A stretch of 18,325 bases of DNA from Bacteroidales bacterium (GTDB taxonomy: Bacteria; Bacteroidota; Bacteroidia; Bacteroidales; Muribaculaceae), in NCBI GenBank assembly GCA_004554255.1, contig SFNC01000031.1:1-18325 (forward strand). Reading direction: 5' to 3'. Under the pieces are notes generated by a model. That model saw only the letters and a program-made list of their open reading frames with translations. It did no database searches and was not told the origin of the DNA. This document shows, one piece after another, positions 8,648-16,011 of this stretch (position 1 is its first letter; each line of letters begins with the position of its first letter). A program made the position numbers and the translations under genes.

Positions 8648-8705
8648 CCCTCTAAACGACAAGGCGGTGTGTCAAACGCGACACACCGCCTTGTCGATTA
8701 GAGGG
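8648..8705. terminator. Long hairpin between convergent genes, probable bidirectional terminator
   Basis: CCCTCTAA (8648-8655) pairs with TTAGAGGG (8698-8705), then after a single A-A mismatch CGACAAGGCGGTGTGTC (8657-8673) pairs perfectly with GACACACCGCCTTGTCG (8680-8696) around the loop AAACGC. That makes 25 paired bases. It starts 32 bp after the SusF-like stop and ends 6 bp before the end of the minus-strand rluD-like gene, where a shared terminator is expected. Neither side has a long T-run, so termination strength is uncertain. A C-rich tract (CCCCCCTCCCCC, about 8639-8650) precedes and partly overlaps the left arm. Confidence 0.75.
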
Positions 8706-8711
8706 CGTTCC

Positions 8712-9800
8712 TTAGCGGGCGTTTGCGTAAACGCGCCACCTGTCTATGAGTCCTTGCATGTCGGCGGGCAAGGGCGCCTCGAAGAACATTTCCTCGCCGG
8801 TCTCGGGATGAACGAATCCCAACGTGCGCGCATGCAGAGCCTGCCTCGGACATATTTCCATGCAGTTTTCCACAAACCGCGTGTACTTGGCGGTGCGCTC
8901 TCCGCGCAAGATAACGTCGCCGCCATAACGTGCGTCGTTGAAAAGAGTGTGCCCTATATGGCGCATGTGCACACGTATCTGATGGGTTCGGCCGGTCTCC
9001 AGCACACATTTTACCACCGAAACGTGTCCTAAGGGCTCTATCACCGAGTAGTGCGTCACGGCATGCTTTCCTATGCCCGACTGCGGGTCGTAAACAGCCA
9101 TCTGCAGACGATCCCGGGTGGAGCGTGCGATATTACCCTCTATGCGTCCCTGCGCAGGAGAGGGTTCGCCCCATACCACCGCTACATACTCGCGCTTGGT
9201 GGTCTTGTTGAAGAACTGACGGCCCAGATGCGTCTTGGCGTCCGGAGTCTTGGCAATGACGAGCAATCCTGACGTATCCTTATCAATGCGATGTACCAGC
9301 CCGAGCCTCGGGTCGTTAACATCATAATCCGGGGTGTCCTTGAAATGCCAAGCCAGCGCATTCACGAGTGTCCCCGTCCAGTTGCCATGTCCGGGATGCA
9401 CCACCAGTCCGGCCGGTTTGTTTACTACCAGCACGTAGCGATCCTCGTATACTATGTCCAGGGGAATATCCTCGGCGACAATCTCGAATTCGTAGCGCGG
9501 GCGGTCCATAACCACCTGCACCACATCCAGCGGCTTAACGCGGTAATTGCTCTTTACCGGCTTGCCGTTAACGAGGATACATCCGGCCTCGGCGGCCTGC
9601 TGCACCCTGTTACGCGAGGATTTCTGCAATCGCTCGGTAAGAAATTTATCCACACGCAGCAATGCCTGACCCTTGTCGGCTACAAAACGGAAATGCTCGT
9701 ATAAGTCACGTCCGTCGCCAATGTCAATCAGCGCTGCCGATGCCGCGGCATCGTCGTCAAGCTCTGCGGACAGGCCGTCAATAACCTCGTCGTCAGTCAT
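8712..9800 (-). CDS. rluD: RluA/RluD-family rRNA pseudouridine synthase
   Basis: This enzyme isomerises uridine to pseudouridine in RNA; RluD acts on helix 69 of 23S rRNA in the large ribosomal subunit. The start at 9800 (MTDDEVIDG) gives 362 residues; an upstream frame extension to 9911 has no family similarity. An acidic N-terminal leader is followed by an S4 RNA-binding domain at about residues 44-100 (RVDKFLTERL, ILVNGKPVKSNYRV) and the catalytic domain. Key motifs are VNKPAGLVVHPGHG and GLVHRIDKDTSGLLV, in which D173 is the conserved catalytic aspartate; later GRTHQIRVHMRHIGHTLFND and QALHARTLGFVHP match the family. Its ATG lies inside the end of the PASTA gene (8-bp overlap ATGACTGA), which suggests translational coupling. 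The subfamily (RluD rather than RluC/RluA) rests on the S4 domain and general resemblance. Confidence 0.93.
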   Translation of the reverse strand: MTDDEVIDGLSAELDDDAAASAALIDIGDGRDLYEHFRFVADKGQALLRVDKFLTERLQKSSRNRVQQAAEAGCILVNGKPVKSNYRVKPLDVVQVVMDRPRYEFEIVAEDIPLDIVYEDRYVLVVNKPAGLVVHPGHGNWTGTLVNALAWHFKDTPDYDVNDPRLGLVHRIDKDTSGLLVIAKTPDAKTHLGRQFFNKTTKREYVAVVWGEPSPAQGRIEGNIARSTRDRLQMAVYDPQSGIGKHAVTHYSVIEPLGHVSVVKCVLETGRTHQIRVHMRHIGHTLFNDARYGGDVILRGERTAKYTRFVENCMEICPRQALHARTLGFVHPETGEEMFFEAPLPADMQGLIDRWRVYANAR

Positions 9801-10545
9801 AAAGCGGATTGGAAGGATTAGCGGGAGTCGGGTCCACGGGCTGTTTTGGCTGTCCTGCCGGCTCCTCAGCCGAGGCATCCGGCTCAATGGTATCCGGTTC
9901 CGGTTCTGCATTAATCAGCGAATCAATGACAATATAGTTCGACTGACCGCTTAACAGTTCATCGTCCTCAACACCATATTCTATAGTAATACGTGCATTT
10001 ACAGCCACACGGCAACCCATGTCAATGGTACGGTTACCGGTATGTACAGCAACAACAGAACCGGGATACATCCATGGCACACGCTTTACATTTATCTTGG
10101 ATGTGTCTATACCTAAGTTATACAGATAATTCATCACCGATTTTAAATCGCGGTTTGCGAGCGGCTCAGTAATCTGCACCTGGTGCGGGTTATATGCTAC
10201 AATTGTCAGGTATACCTCACGACCCTTCTTGACAACGCTGCCCGGCTTGGGGACAATCTCTACAATTGTACCGCCCACCAGGTTTCCGGGATTGTCTATA
10301 GAATCGGAGATAACGACATCCAGATTCTCCTCATCAAGGCGCTCCACAGCCTGGTCGTACATCATGCCGCGTACATCGGGGACTGTGGAAGTTTCTCCGT
10401 GATGTGTCCATAAATCTATTATGAACAACAGAATCCATATCACCACCGGAATGGCTACCAGCATCAGCAGTATGTTGCACCATACATAGTATTCTTTCCA
10501 TATCCGGCTGAAGGAAGTGGAAGCTCCGGAATTACGTTTGTTCAT
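9793..10545 (-). CDS. Membrane-anchored protein with two PASTA domains
   Basis: The 250-residue protein has a short cytoplasmic N-terminus, one membrane helix at about residues 23-44, and a periplasmic part with two PASTA repeats: about 52-117 (VPDVRGMMYDQAVERL, then VVKKGREVYLTI) and 122-190 (ITEPLANRDLKSVMNYL, then GCRVAVNARITIEYG). An acidic, proline-rich tail follows. PASTA domains bind cell-wall fragments or act as spacers in Ser/Thr kinases and penicillin-binding proteins; no kinase or transpeptidase domain is present here, so its role is unknown. Small PASTA proteins next to an rluD gene are, as I recall, a common arrangement in Bacteroidota. It is the first gene of the pair, behind a strong promoter, and its stop overlaps the rluD start by 8 bp. 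Confidence 0.88.
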   Translation of the reverse strand: MNKRNSGASTSFSRIWKEYYVWCNILLMLVAIPVVIWILLFIIDLWTHHGETSTVPDVRGMMYDQAVERLDEENLDVVISDSIDNPGNLVGGTIVEIVPKPGSVVKKGREVYLTIVAYNPHQVQITEPLANRDLKSVMNYLYNLGIDTSKINVKRVPWMYPGSVVAVHTGNRTIDMGCRVAVNARITIEYGVEDDELLSGQSNYIVIDSLINAEPEPDTIEPDASAEEPAGQPKQPVDPTPANPSNPLYD

Positions 10546-10575
10546 TGCAGTAAAGTTCTTTTGTAATTATTACTG

Positions 10576-10607
10576 CAAAATTAATCAAAACTTTTCACAC
10601 TGCAATA
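10576..10607 (-). promoter_or_regulatory. Bacteroidota-type promoter for the PASTA-rluD pair
   Basis: On the minus strand, TATTG (10607-10603) and TAATTTTG (10583-10576) stand 19 bp apart, matching the Bacteroidota sigma factor consensus of TTG near -33 and TAnnTTTG near -7. Transcription would start around 10572, leaving a leader of about 27 nt before the ATG at 10545. The -33 element lies only 10 bp beyond the stop of the AraC remnant. Confidence 0.8.
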
Positions 10608-10616
10608 GCGAAAGCG

Positions 10617-10859
10617 TCAGTTCTGCTCAATAATCATCCGGCGGTACTCCGAGGGGGTCTGGCCGGTTATGCGTCTGAACATCCGTGAGAAGTGCGCAGG
10701 ATACTGAAAACCAAGGTCATAGGCGATAATGCTAACATCATCGTCCGATACCGCCAGCCTGTGTTTGGCCACATTTATCATTTGCTGTGTTATCAGCACT
10801 TTCGTTGTAAGGCCGGTCTGACGTGGCCGCGAACACGGTTGTAGGCGGCGTTCCGGCAA
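10617..10859 (-). pseudogene. Remnant of an AraC-family transcriptional regulator (C-terminal helix-turn-helix only)
   Basis: The readable frame encodes about 80 residues, of which the last 65 or so match the C-terminal part of the AraC DNA-binding domain: TGLTTKVLITQQMINVAKHR, the second helix-turn-helix (VSIIAYDLGFQYPAHFSRMF) and the signature TGQTPSEYRR near the end. The first helix-turn-helix and any sensor domain are missing. The residues before TGLTTK do not look like AraC, there is no convincing ATG, and the other two frames upstream do not restore the missing part. Intact family members are usually about 280-300 residues, so this is a decayed 3' fragment. A short independent protein is possible but unlikely, because it has half of the bipartite DNA-binding domain. 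The PASTA gene's promoter starts just past its stop. Confidence 0.75.
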
Positions 10860-10924
10860 AATTGCTAAAACACATTTAGAACCATTTTTTTACTGTCGGA
10901 GTAGAATATATCACGATTTTGTAG

Positions 10925-10932
10925 TATCTTTG
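10925..10932 (+). promoter_or_regulatory. Probable -7 promoter element of nspC, giving a near-leaderless mRNA
   Basis: TATCTTTG fits the TAnnTTTG consensus exactly and ends four bases before the nspC ATG at 10937. With a start site about 4-6 nt past the element, the transcript would begin at or next to the ATG. The -33 region (around 10902-10906) has no clear TTG, so the call rests on one element. Confidence 0.55.
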
Positions 10933-10936
10933 CCGT

Positions 10937-12091
10937 ATGAAAGCAAATGAACTCCCTACTCCGTTTTATATCGTCTACGAAGACAAGCTGCGCAAAAATC
11001 TGAGCCTGATACAGGATGTGAGCCAGCGCGCAGGTGTAAAAATAATAATGGCATTCAAGGCCAATGCACTGTGGAAGACGTTTGATATTTTCCGCGAATA
11101 CGGTGTTGTCTGCACTGCCAGTTCACTGAACGAGCTTCAATTGGGCCGCGAGTATCTGTGCGACTACGTGCACTCTTACTGCCCGGCGTACACCGATGCG
11201 ACCATCGGCGATTATCTTGCCGGCAGCAGCCATATAACATTCAATTCCACAGCGCAGTGGGAGCGTTTCAAAGACCGCGTTGCCAAATATAACGCGGAAT
11301 CGGGCCGGCATGTCAGCCCGGGTCTGAGAGTCAATCCCCGCTGTTCGGTCATCACCACCGACCTGTACAATCCCGCGCTACCCGGCAGCCGTTTTGGTGC
11401 CGAGGCGTCGGAGCTGCTTGACGGTGTTCCCGAAGGCATAGAAGGGCTTCATTTCCATGCGCTCTGCGAGTCCACCAGCCATGACCTGGCAAAAGTACTG
11501 AATGCCTTCGAGGCGCAGTTCGCCCACCTTCTGCCCCAGCTTAAATGGGTGAATATGGGCGGCGGACACATCATGACCCGCAAGGATTACGATACCGACC
11601 ACCTCGTGGAGGTGCTCACCGGGTTCAAGAGCCGCTACCCGTGGCTTGAGGTAATCCTGGAGCCGGGGTCGGCTTTCACCTGGCGCACCGGCGACCTGGT
11701 ATCGTCTGTGGTAGATATAGTTAAAAACGACGGCGTACAGACGGCGATAATGGACGTCTCGTTTGCCTGTCACATGCCGGACACTCTGGAGATGCCTTAT
11801 AAACCGGCGATTACCGAATCTGTAGGTGACGACCCCGTGGCCTATAAGCCCACTTACCGTCTGGGCGGGAACTCGTGCCTCAGCGGAGACTATATGGGCG
11901 ACTGGAGTTTTGACGAGCCACTGCGGGTGGGTCAGCGCCTTACGCTGGAAGACATGAACCACTATACCACCGTCAAGACCAACATGTTCAACGGCATACA
12001 GCACCCCGACATAGTGTTCTGCGACAGCAACGGCGACTGCCGCTACCTGCGACGTTTTACCTACGAGGACTATAAATCGCGGATGAGCTGA
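10937..12091 (+). CDS. nspC: Carboxynorspermidine / carboxyspermidine decarboxylase
   Basis: This PLP enzyme removes CO2 from carboxynorspermidine or carboxyspermidine, the last step of the alternative polyamine route that makes norspermidine or spermidine in the cytoplasm. The 384-residue length and fold-III alanine-racemase-like plan fit NspC. K41 in IIMAFKANALW is the expected PLP lysine. Other family-like segments are GLRVNPRCS, LHFHALCES, WVNMGGGHIMT (phosphate-binding glycines 208-210), VILEPGSAFTWRTGDL, and YRLGGNSCLSGDYMGDW, where C314 lies in the usual active-site loop. The usual partner, carboxynorspermidine dehydrogenase, is not in the window. The start directly follows a -7 element. 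The gene ends in TGATG, sharing one base with the glycosyltransferase start, so translation is probably coupled. Confidence 0.92.
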   Translation: MKANELPTPFYIVYEDKLRKNLSLIQDVSQRAGVKIIMAFKANALWKTFDIFREYGVVCTASSLNELQLGREYLCDYVHSYCPAYTDATIGDYLAGSSHITFNSTAQWERFKDRVAKYNAESGRHVSPGLRVNPRCSVITTDLYNPALPGSRFGAEASELLDGVPEGIEGLHFHALCESTSHDLAKVLNAFEAQFAHLLPQLKWVNMGGGHIMTRKDYDTDHLVEVLTGFKSRYPWLEVILEPGSAFTWRTGDLVSSVVDIVKNDGVQTAIMDVSFACHMPDTLEMPYKPAITESVGDDPVAYKPTYRLGGNSCLSGDYMGDWSFDEPLRVGQRLTLEDMNHYTTVKTNMFNGIQHPDIVFCDSNGDCRYLRRFTYEDYKSRMS

Positions 12092-13089
12092 TGAAATTCT
12101 CGGTAATAGTACCGGTTTATAACCGAATCGACGAGGTCAGAGACCTGCTGGAGAGCCTGTTGTCCCAGACATCCCGGAATTTTGAGGCTGTCATCGTGGA
12201 GGATGGGTCAACGCAGCCGTGCCGTGATGTCTGCGAGGAGTACTCGGCCAAGGGGCTGGACATAAAGTATTTCTACAAAGAGAATGAAGGGCGGTCCATA
12301 GCGCGCAATTACGGTATGGAGCGGGCTACCGGAGATTGGTTTATATTCTTTGACAGCGACTGTGTTATCCCTCCCGGATATTTCGAGACACTGAACAAGG
12401 AGCTGGCCGACAACCGCACTGACTGCTTCGGCGGTCCCGATGCCGCGCACGACTCTTTCACCACAACGCAAAAGGCCATAAACTACACCATGACATCTTT
12501 CCTGACCACAGGAGGAATCCGCGGTGGCAAAGTAAGTCTGGAAAAGTTTACTCCGCGTACATTCAATATGGGTTTCAGCCGCGAGGTGTACGACAAAGTC
12601 GGCGGTTTCCGCGAGATGTTCTCGGAGGATATAGACATGAGCACACGAATCCGCAATGCCGGATTCAGGATTATACTGATAACCGCAGCGCCGGTATGGC
12701 ATAAACGACGTGTAAACTGGCGTAAATTCTGGCGCCAGGTACATGTTTTCGGTATGTCGCGCATTACGCTTAAGCTGCTTTATCCCGGGTCGCTCAAGGC
12801 TGTACACACCCTTCCGGCGGTTGCTGTGATAATGTTTCTGGCGCTGGTCGCCCTGGGTATTATCGTGAGCCCGTGGTGGCTTTTGCCTCTCGGAGTTTAC
12901 TTTTTGGCGCTGATAATAATGGCGCTGATAAAGACACATTCTCCGGTCATTGCCGTAAAAGCCGTCCCTGCGGCGTTTATACAGCTGTGCGGTTACGGAA
13001 CCGGATTTATACAGGCATACTTCACAAAAATCATACTTGGCCGCGGGCGTGATATTGAACAGGAAATAGAGATGCGTCGCGGCAAATAA
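12091..13089 (+). CDS. Membrane-associated family 2 glycosyltransferase
   Basis: This enzyme probably transfers a sugar from a nucleotide donor to an acceptor on the cytoplasmic side of the inner membrane. The 332 residues begin with the GT-A fold: SVIVPVYNRIDEVRDLLESL, IVEDGS at 35-40, ENEGRSIARNYG at 64-75 and the metal-binding FDSD with D88 and D90. GGFREMFSEDIDMSTRIRNAG at about 171-191 holds the acidic ED pair expected for the catalytic base region, followed by VWHKRRVNWRKFWRQ, a basic stretch comparable to QxxRW regions. Hydrophobic segments near 240-260, 262-282 and 290-310 anchor the C-terminus. Acceptor and sugar are unknown. It overlaps nspC by one base and lies 12 bp ahead of radC. 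Confidence 0.9.
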   Translation: MKFSVIVPVYNRIDEVRDLLESLLSQTSRNFEAVIVEDGSTQPCRDVCEEYSAKGLDIKYFYKENEGRSIARNYGMERATGDWFIFFDSDCVIPPGYFETLNKELADNRTDCFGGPDAAHDSFTTTQKAINYTMTSFLTTGGIRGGKVSLEKFTPRTFNMGFSREVYDKVGGFREMFSEDIDMSTRIRNAGFRIILITAAPVWHKRRVNWRKFWRQVHVFGMSRITLKLLYPGSLKAVHTLPAVAVIMFLALVALGIIVSPWWLLPLGVYFLALIIMALIKTHSPVIAVKAVPAAFIQLCGYGTGFIQAYFTKIILGRGRDIEQEIEMRRGK

Positions 13090-13101
13090 CCGCCGTCAAA
13101 A

Positions 13102-13815
13102 ATGTCATATACCAAGCTCACAACCACCTCTTTATCACTGCTGTCCGACGACCAGCTGCCGCGCGAAAAGGCACTGGCACACGGGCTTAAGTCACTCTCC
13201 GATACCGAACTGATGGCTATAATTTTCGGCACGGGGATGAAGGGCGTCTCCGTCCTGGAGATGTCGCAGAATATCCTTAACGACAATAGTGGGCATCTGA
13301 GTGATATTGCCAAAATGTCGCCCAAACTATTCAGCCGGCGTTACAAGGGCATAGGCCCGGCCAAGGCACTGACCCTCCTTGCCGGCATAGAGCTTGGACT
13401 GCGCGCGGCGGCAGATGCGGCCAAAAAGGACAATAATCCCATAACCTCGTCAAAGGCGGCCTACGAGCTGATGCGTTGGCACCTGCAGGACCTTGACCAC
13501 GAGGAGTTCTGGGTGCTGATGCTCAATAATGCCTCAATTCCTGTCGCTGAGGTATTTATCGCATCGGGCGGACAAACGGCAACTGTTGTAGACATAAAAA
13601 TACTGATGCGCAAGGCCCTGGAATGCAAGGCCGTGCGCATGATTGTGTTCCATAACCATCCATCGGGAAATTGCCGTCCCAGCCTCCAGGACGATGCCCT
13701 CACGCGCAAGATTACCGAGGCGGCCAAGCTCCTGGATATTCGTGTGGACGACCACATAATTGTCACTCCCATAAGTTATTATTCCTATAACGACCAGGGC
13801 CGAATGGCAAAGTAG
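13102..13815 (+). CDS. radC: RadC family JAB/MPN domain protein
   Basis: RadC proteins are conserved JAMM-type putative metalloproteins; the name came from a supposed DNA-repair role that later work on E. coli did not support, and the activity remains unsettled. The 237 residues contain an N-terminal helical part (LPREKALAHGLKSLSDTELM), a helix-hairpin-helix-like segment YKGIGPAKALTLLAGIELG at 81-99, and the JAB domain. The metal site is complete: H184 and H186 in FHNHPSGNCRPSLQD, S194 and D197. SGGQTATVVDIK and the ending VDDHIIVTPISYYSYNDQG also match. It is the last gene of the nspC operon, followed by a terminator hairpin. Confidence 0.95.
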   Translation: MSYTKLTTTSLSLLSDDQLPREKALAHGLKSLSDTELMAIIFGTGMKGVSVLEMSQNILNDNSGHLSDIAKMSPKLFSRRYKGIGPAKALTLLAGIELGLRAAADAAKKDNNPITSSKAAYELMRWHLQDLDHEEFWVLMLNNASIPVAEVFIASGGQTATVVDIKILMRKALECKAVRMIVFHNHPSGNCRPSLQDDALTRKITEAAKLLDIRVDDHIIVTPISYYSYNDQGRMAK

Positions 13816-13831
13816 TATTATCTGTTCCGAT

Positions 13832-13880
13832 ACAGAAAGGCGGCGTTTCAAATTTCAGAAACACCGCCTTTCTGTTTTAT
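13832..13880. terminator. Terminator hairpin between radC and the convergent phosphoesterase gene
   Basis: ACAGAAAGGCGGCGTTTC (13832-13849) pairs with GAAACACCGCCTTTCTGT (13858-13875), 17 of 18 positions, around an 8-nt loop, and is followed by TTTTATT on the plus strand. It lies 16 bp past the radC stop and touches the stop of the minus-strand gene, so it probably serves both directions, best on the plus strand. Its right arm shares ACACCGCCTT with the hairpin at 8648-8705. Confidence 0.85.
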
Positions 13881-14860
13881 TCTGCGGGGAATGTGAGGGT
13901 ATCAGTGAGCGTCCCGTCGGCAAGTCTTAGCCAGGTTTTCAAGGTTCCGGGGGCGGACTCCGTGAGCTCAATCACTCGCGCACCGCTTGGTTTCAAGTGA
14001 TTATATACGGTATCACCTCCGGAGTATCTGCCATAGGCCAACAGTATTTTGCGATACGCGGCGGCAAAGTCATTGTCGTGGTCATGTCCGCAGAAAACAG
14101 CAAAGACATCACCCTGTCCGCGCATAGCGGCAAACATTCCGGAGTTGAGCTCGGGACAGCATACCTTTTCGCCTTTTTTACCGGTAAGAATGTTCTTTTT
14201 ATCTTCCGCAGCGTATTTGTACTCGGGCAACGGGATGTGCATAAACAGCAGAGATGGAACCACGGTGCCGTTGTTATCGTCGGTATACATAGTGCTCTGG
14301 TCAATGTACCATGCAATCTGGGCGGGATGAATCCAGTCGTATTTTCCGGCCTGAGGCAAGCGCGTCACAGAATGAGAATCCACGCAATAGAGAACATTTG
14401 CGACGCGGCCCCCGTCTGCCGACCTAATCTCCACGGTATAGTCCGGCGATGCAACGGGTTCGGGGCGGGCCGGCATGACGCTGAGCGGCATTTTCTGAAT
14501 CATGTCGTAGATTTGCGTGGGCGTCATGTCGAACTGTTCGTCGTGATTTCCGAACACGGTGCTGAAGGGGATGCCGCGTTCCACCATAGGGCCGGTAATT
14601 TCCTTTATTGCGCTTTCCACCTCGTTATCGTATACCAAATCACCGGTAATTATGACAAAATCGGGATTTTCGGCATCCAGCACATTGTTTATACATTCCA
14701 ATGCCCGTTTGGAGCCGTTTTTTCCGTATTTATAGTGGATATCGGTAAGCTGCAGGATTTTAAACTTACCGTCTTCTCCAAACTTAAGCACCGGTTTGGA
14801 TTGGGCAGCTGCCGCCATACACACGGCGGCAGCAACCATTATAGCGAATAAACGTTTCAT
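13877..14860 (-). CDS. Exported calcineurin-type metallophosphoesterase
   Basis: This is a probable periplasmic or secreted phosphatase or phosphodiesterase with a two-metal centre. Of 327 residues, the first 20 are a signal peptide (basic start, alanine-rich core, AAAAQ cleavage). All calcineurin-fold motifs are present: LTDIH (D40, H42), GDLVY (D74), GNHDE (N105, H106), FMHIP (H208) and CGHDHDND (H259, H261). The overall plan resembles fungal Dcr2 and bacterial purple-acid-phosphatase-like proteins, but the substrate is unknown. It is the last gene of a five-gene minus-strand run, 9 bp behind the SUMF1-like gene, which implies co-transcription. The stop abuts the hairpin shared with radC. 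Confidence 0.92.
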   Translation of the reverse strand: MKRLFAIMVAAAVCMAAAAQSKPVLKFGEDGKFKILQLTDIHYKYGKNGSKRALECINNVLDAENPDFVIITGDLVYDNEVESAIKEITGPMVERGIPFSTVFGNHDEQFDMTPTQIYDMIQKMPLSVMPARPEPVASPDYTVEIRSADGGRVANVLYCVDSHSVTRLPQAGKYDWIHPAQIAWYIDQSTMYTDDNNGTVVPSLLFMHIPLPEYKYAAEDKKNILTGKKGEKVCCPELNSGMFAAMRGQGDVFAVFCGHDHDNDFAAAYRKILLAYGRYSGGDTVYNHLKPSGARVIELTESAPGTLKTWLRLADGTLTDTLTFPAE

Positions 14861-14869
14861 AAACAGAGC

Positions 14870-15976
14870 TTAACGGGTCCAGACCAGACGTAAGCCGATA
14901 GCCGGGAATGCACGAGTGGGTTCGACACGTCTGCGATAGTCCACACGCAATTCATCGTAGTTTTTAGAGTCGTAGCTTCCGCCACGGCGCAGGCGCATTT
15001 TTCCGGAATCCGGGCCCTGCGGGTCCACAACCTCTTTAGTCTTATAGTCCTCTTTCCAGTCCTGACAGAGTTCCCAAACGTTTCCGGACATGTCGTAAAT
15101 TCCGACCTCGTTGGGCGCTTTCTGCATCACCTTGTGCATACCGTCCGGAGCATTCTCGTAGAACCAAGCCACATCATCCAGTTTGTCGCTGCCGGCATAT
15201 CTGGTACGTGTCATCTTATGGGCGCCACGTGCGGCATACTCCCATTCGGCCTCTGTGGGCAGGCGAAGTACACCAAGGCTCACCATCTTGTTTATTGATT
15301 TCACAAACTGCTGCGCCATCTCGTACGACACATTGTCCACGGGGAATTTGGCACCACGTTTAGTGGAGTTGTTGGCATCGGCGCCCATAACAAATTCCCA
15401 GAGGTCCTGTGTAACCTCGCACTCGCCGATGTAGAAGTCGCGGCTGAGGCGCACCCAATGCTGTTTTGCATCCGACTCGGCATACTCCGGACCGCGTGAG
15501 TCGCCCATTTCATATCGGCCGGCCTTGCACAGAATCATATTCATCTTGTAGACAGCGCCTTCGTCCGTGCCGTCGTCGTATTTAAGAGTGATGACGCGAC
15601 GTGCGGGGTTTTCGCCGGGGCGGATAACATCCATTATATAAGTCTGTTTGCCTTTAACGGACTGGGGAAAGTCATATCTCAGAGCGGGATAGTCGTCTGT
15701 CTTGATGTTGAGATAGCCGGAACCGTCCACGATGTAAACCCAGTATTCGGATTTACCTTTAGAGACTGCCTTAACCACATCACCCTCAAATTCGGGGTTT
15801 TCAACCGAAAGACTGACCTTAACCAGCGCACAGGGTTCGCCGTTAAGATCATCAACGCGTTCCACCGCGGCCGACAAGTCGGAGCCATCGGCGTGGAAAT
15901 CGGACACTTTAAGATTCTGAGCGCCTGCAACTACGGACATAAACACGCCCAGAGCCAGTAGCAGAAATTTCTTCAT
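14870..15976 (-). CDS. Exported SUMF1/FGE-like domain protein without the catalytic cysteines
   Basis: The 368-residue protein has a signal peptide (residues 1-20, VVAGAQ), an N-terminal domain of unknown type at about 21-140 that looks beta-rich, and a formylglycine-generating-enzyme (SUMF1, C-type-lectin-like) domain at about 145-367. Diagnostic segments are GECEVTQDLWEFVMG, FPVDNVSYEMAQQFV, LPTEAEWEYAARG, NEVGIYDMSGNVWELCQDW, RRGGSY and IGLRLVW. In active FGE two cysteines follow the GGS(Y/W) motif; here it reads GGSYDSKNYDELR with none, so sulfatase activation is very unlikely and a binding or structural role is more plausible. Related cysteine-free SUMF1 domains are frequent in exported Bacteroidota proteins, for example GldJ/GldK-type. 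It lies 9 bp before the phosphoesterase gene and 35 bp after the NTF2-like gene. Confidence 0.88.
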   Translation of the reverse strand: MKKFLLLALGVFMSVVAGAQNLKVSDFHADGSDLSAAVERVDDLNGEPCALVKVSLSVENPEFEGDVVKAVSKGKSEYWVYIVDGSGYLNIKTDDYPALRYDFPQSVKGKQTYIMDVIRPGENPARRVITLKYDDGTDEGAVYKMNMILCKAGRYEMGDSRGPEYAESDAKQHWVRLSRDFYIGECEVTQDLWEFVMGADANNSTKRGAKFPVDNVSYEMAQQFVKSINKMVSLGVLRLPTEAEWEYAARGAHKMTRTRYAGSDKLDDVAWFYENAPDGMHKVMQKAPNEVGIYDMSGNVWELCQDWKEDYKTKEVVDPQGPDSGKMRLRRGGSYDSKNYDELRVDYRRRVEPTRAFPAIGLRLVWTR

Positions 15977-16011
15977 ATATAAGCAACTCTTATAGTAAAA
16001 ATAATTTTAAA

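Noticed and set aside
8634..8655. C-rich tract read as a minus-strand G-quadruplex
   Set aside because: Only two long G-runs are present; it more likely belongs to the flank of the terminator hairpin.
9801..9911. 37-codon N-terminal extension of the RluD-like protein
   Set aside because: The extension is out of keeping with the family and overlaps the end of the PASTA gene extensively; the ATG at 9800 fits an overlapping operon start.
10617..10859. Functional small AraC-type regulator
   Set aside because: Half of the bipartite DNA-binding domain is missing and no credible start codon is present.
13997..14851. 284-codon open frame opposite the phosphoesterase gene
   Set aside because: The minus-strand gene has every calcineurin motif and a signal peptide; the opposite frame has none.
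14870..15976. Active sulfatase-modifying enzyme
   Set aside because: Both cysteines expected after the GGSY motif are missing and no sulfatase gene is present.
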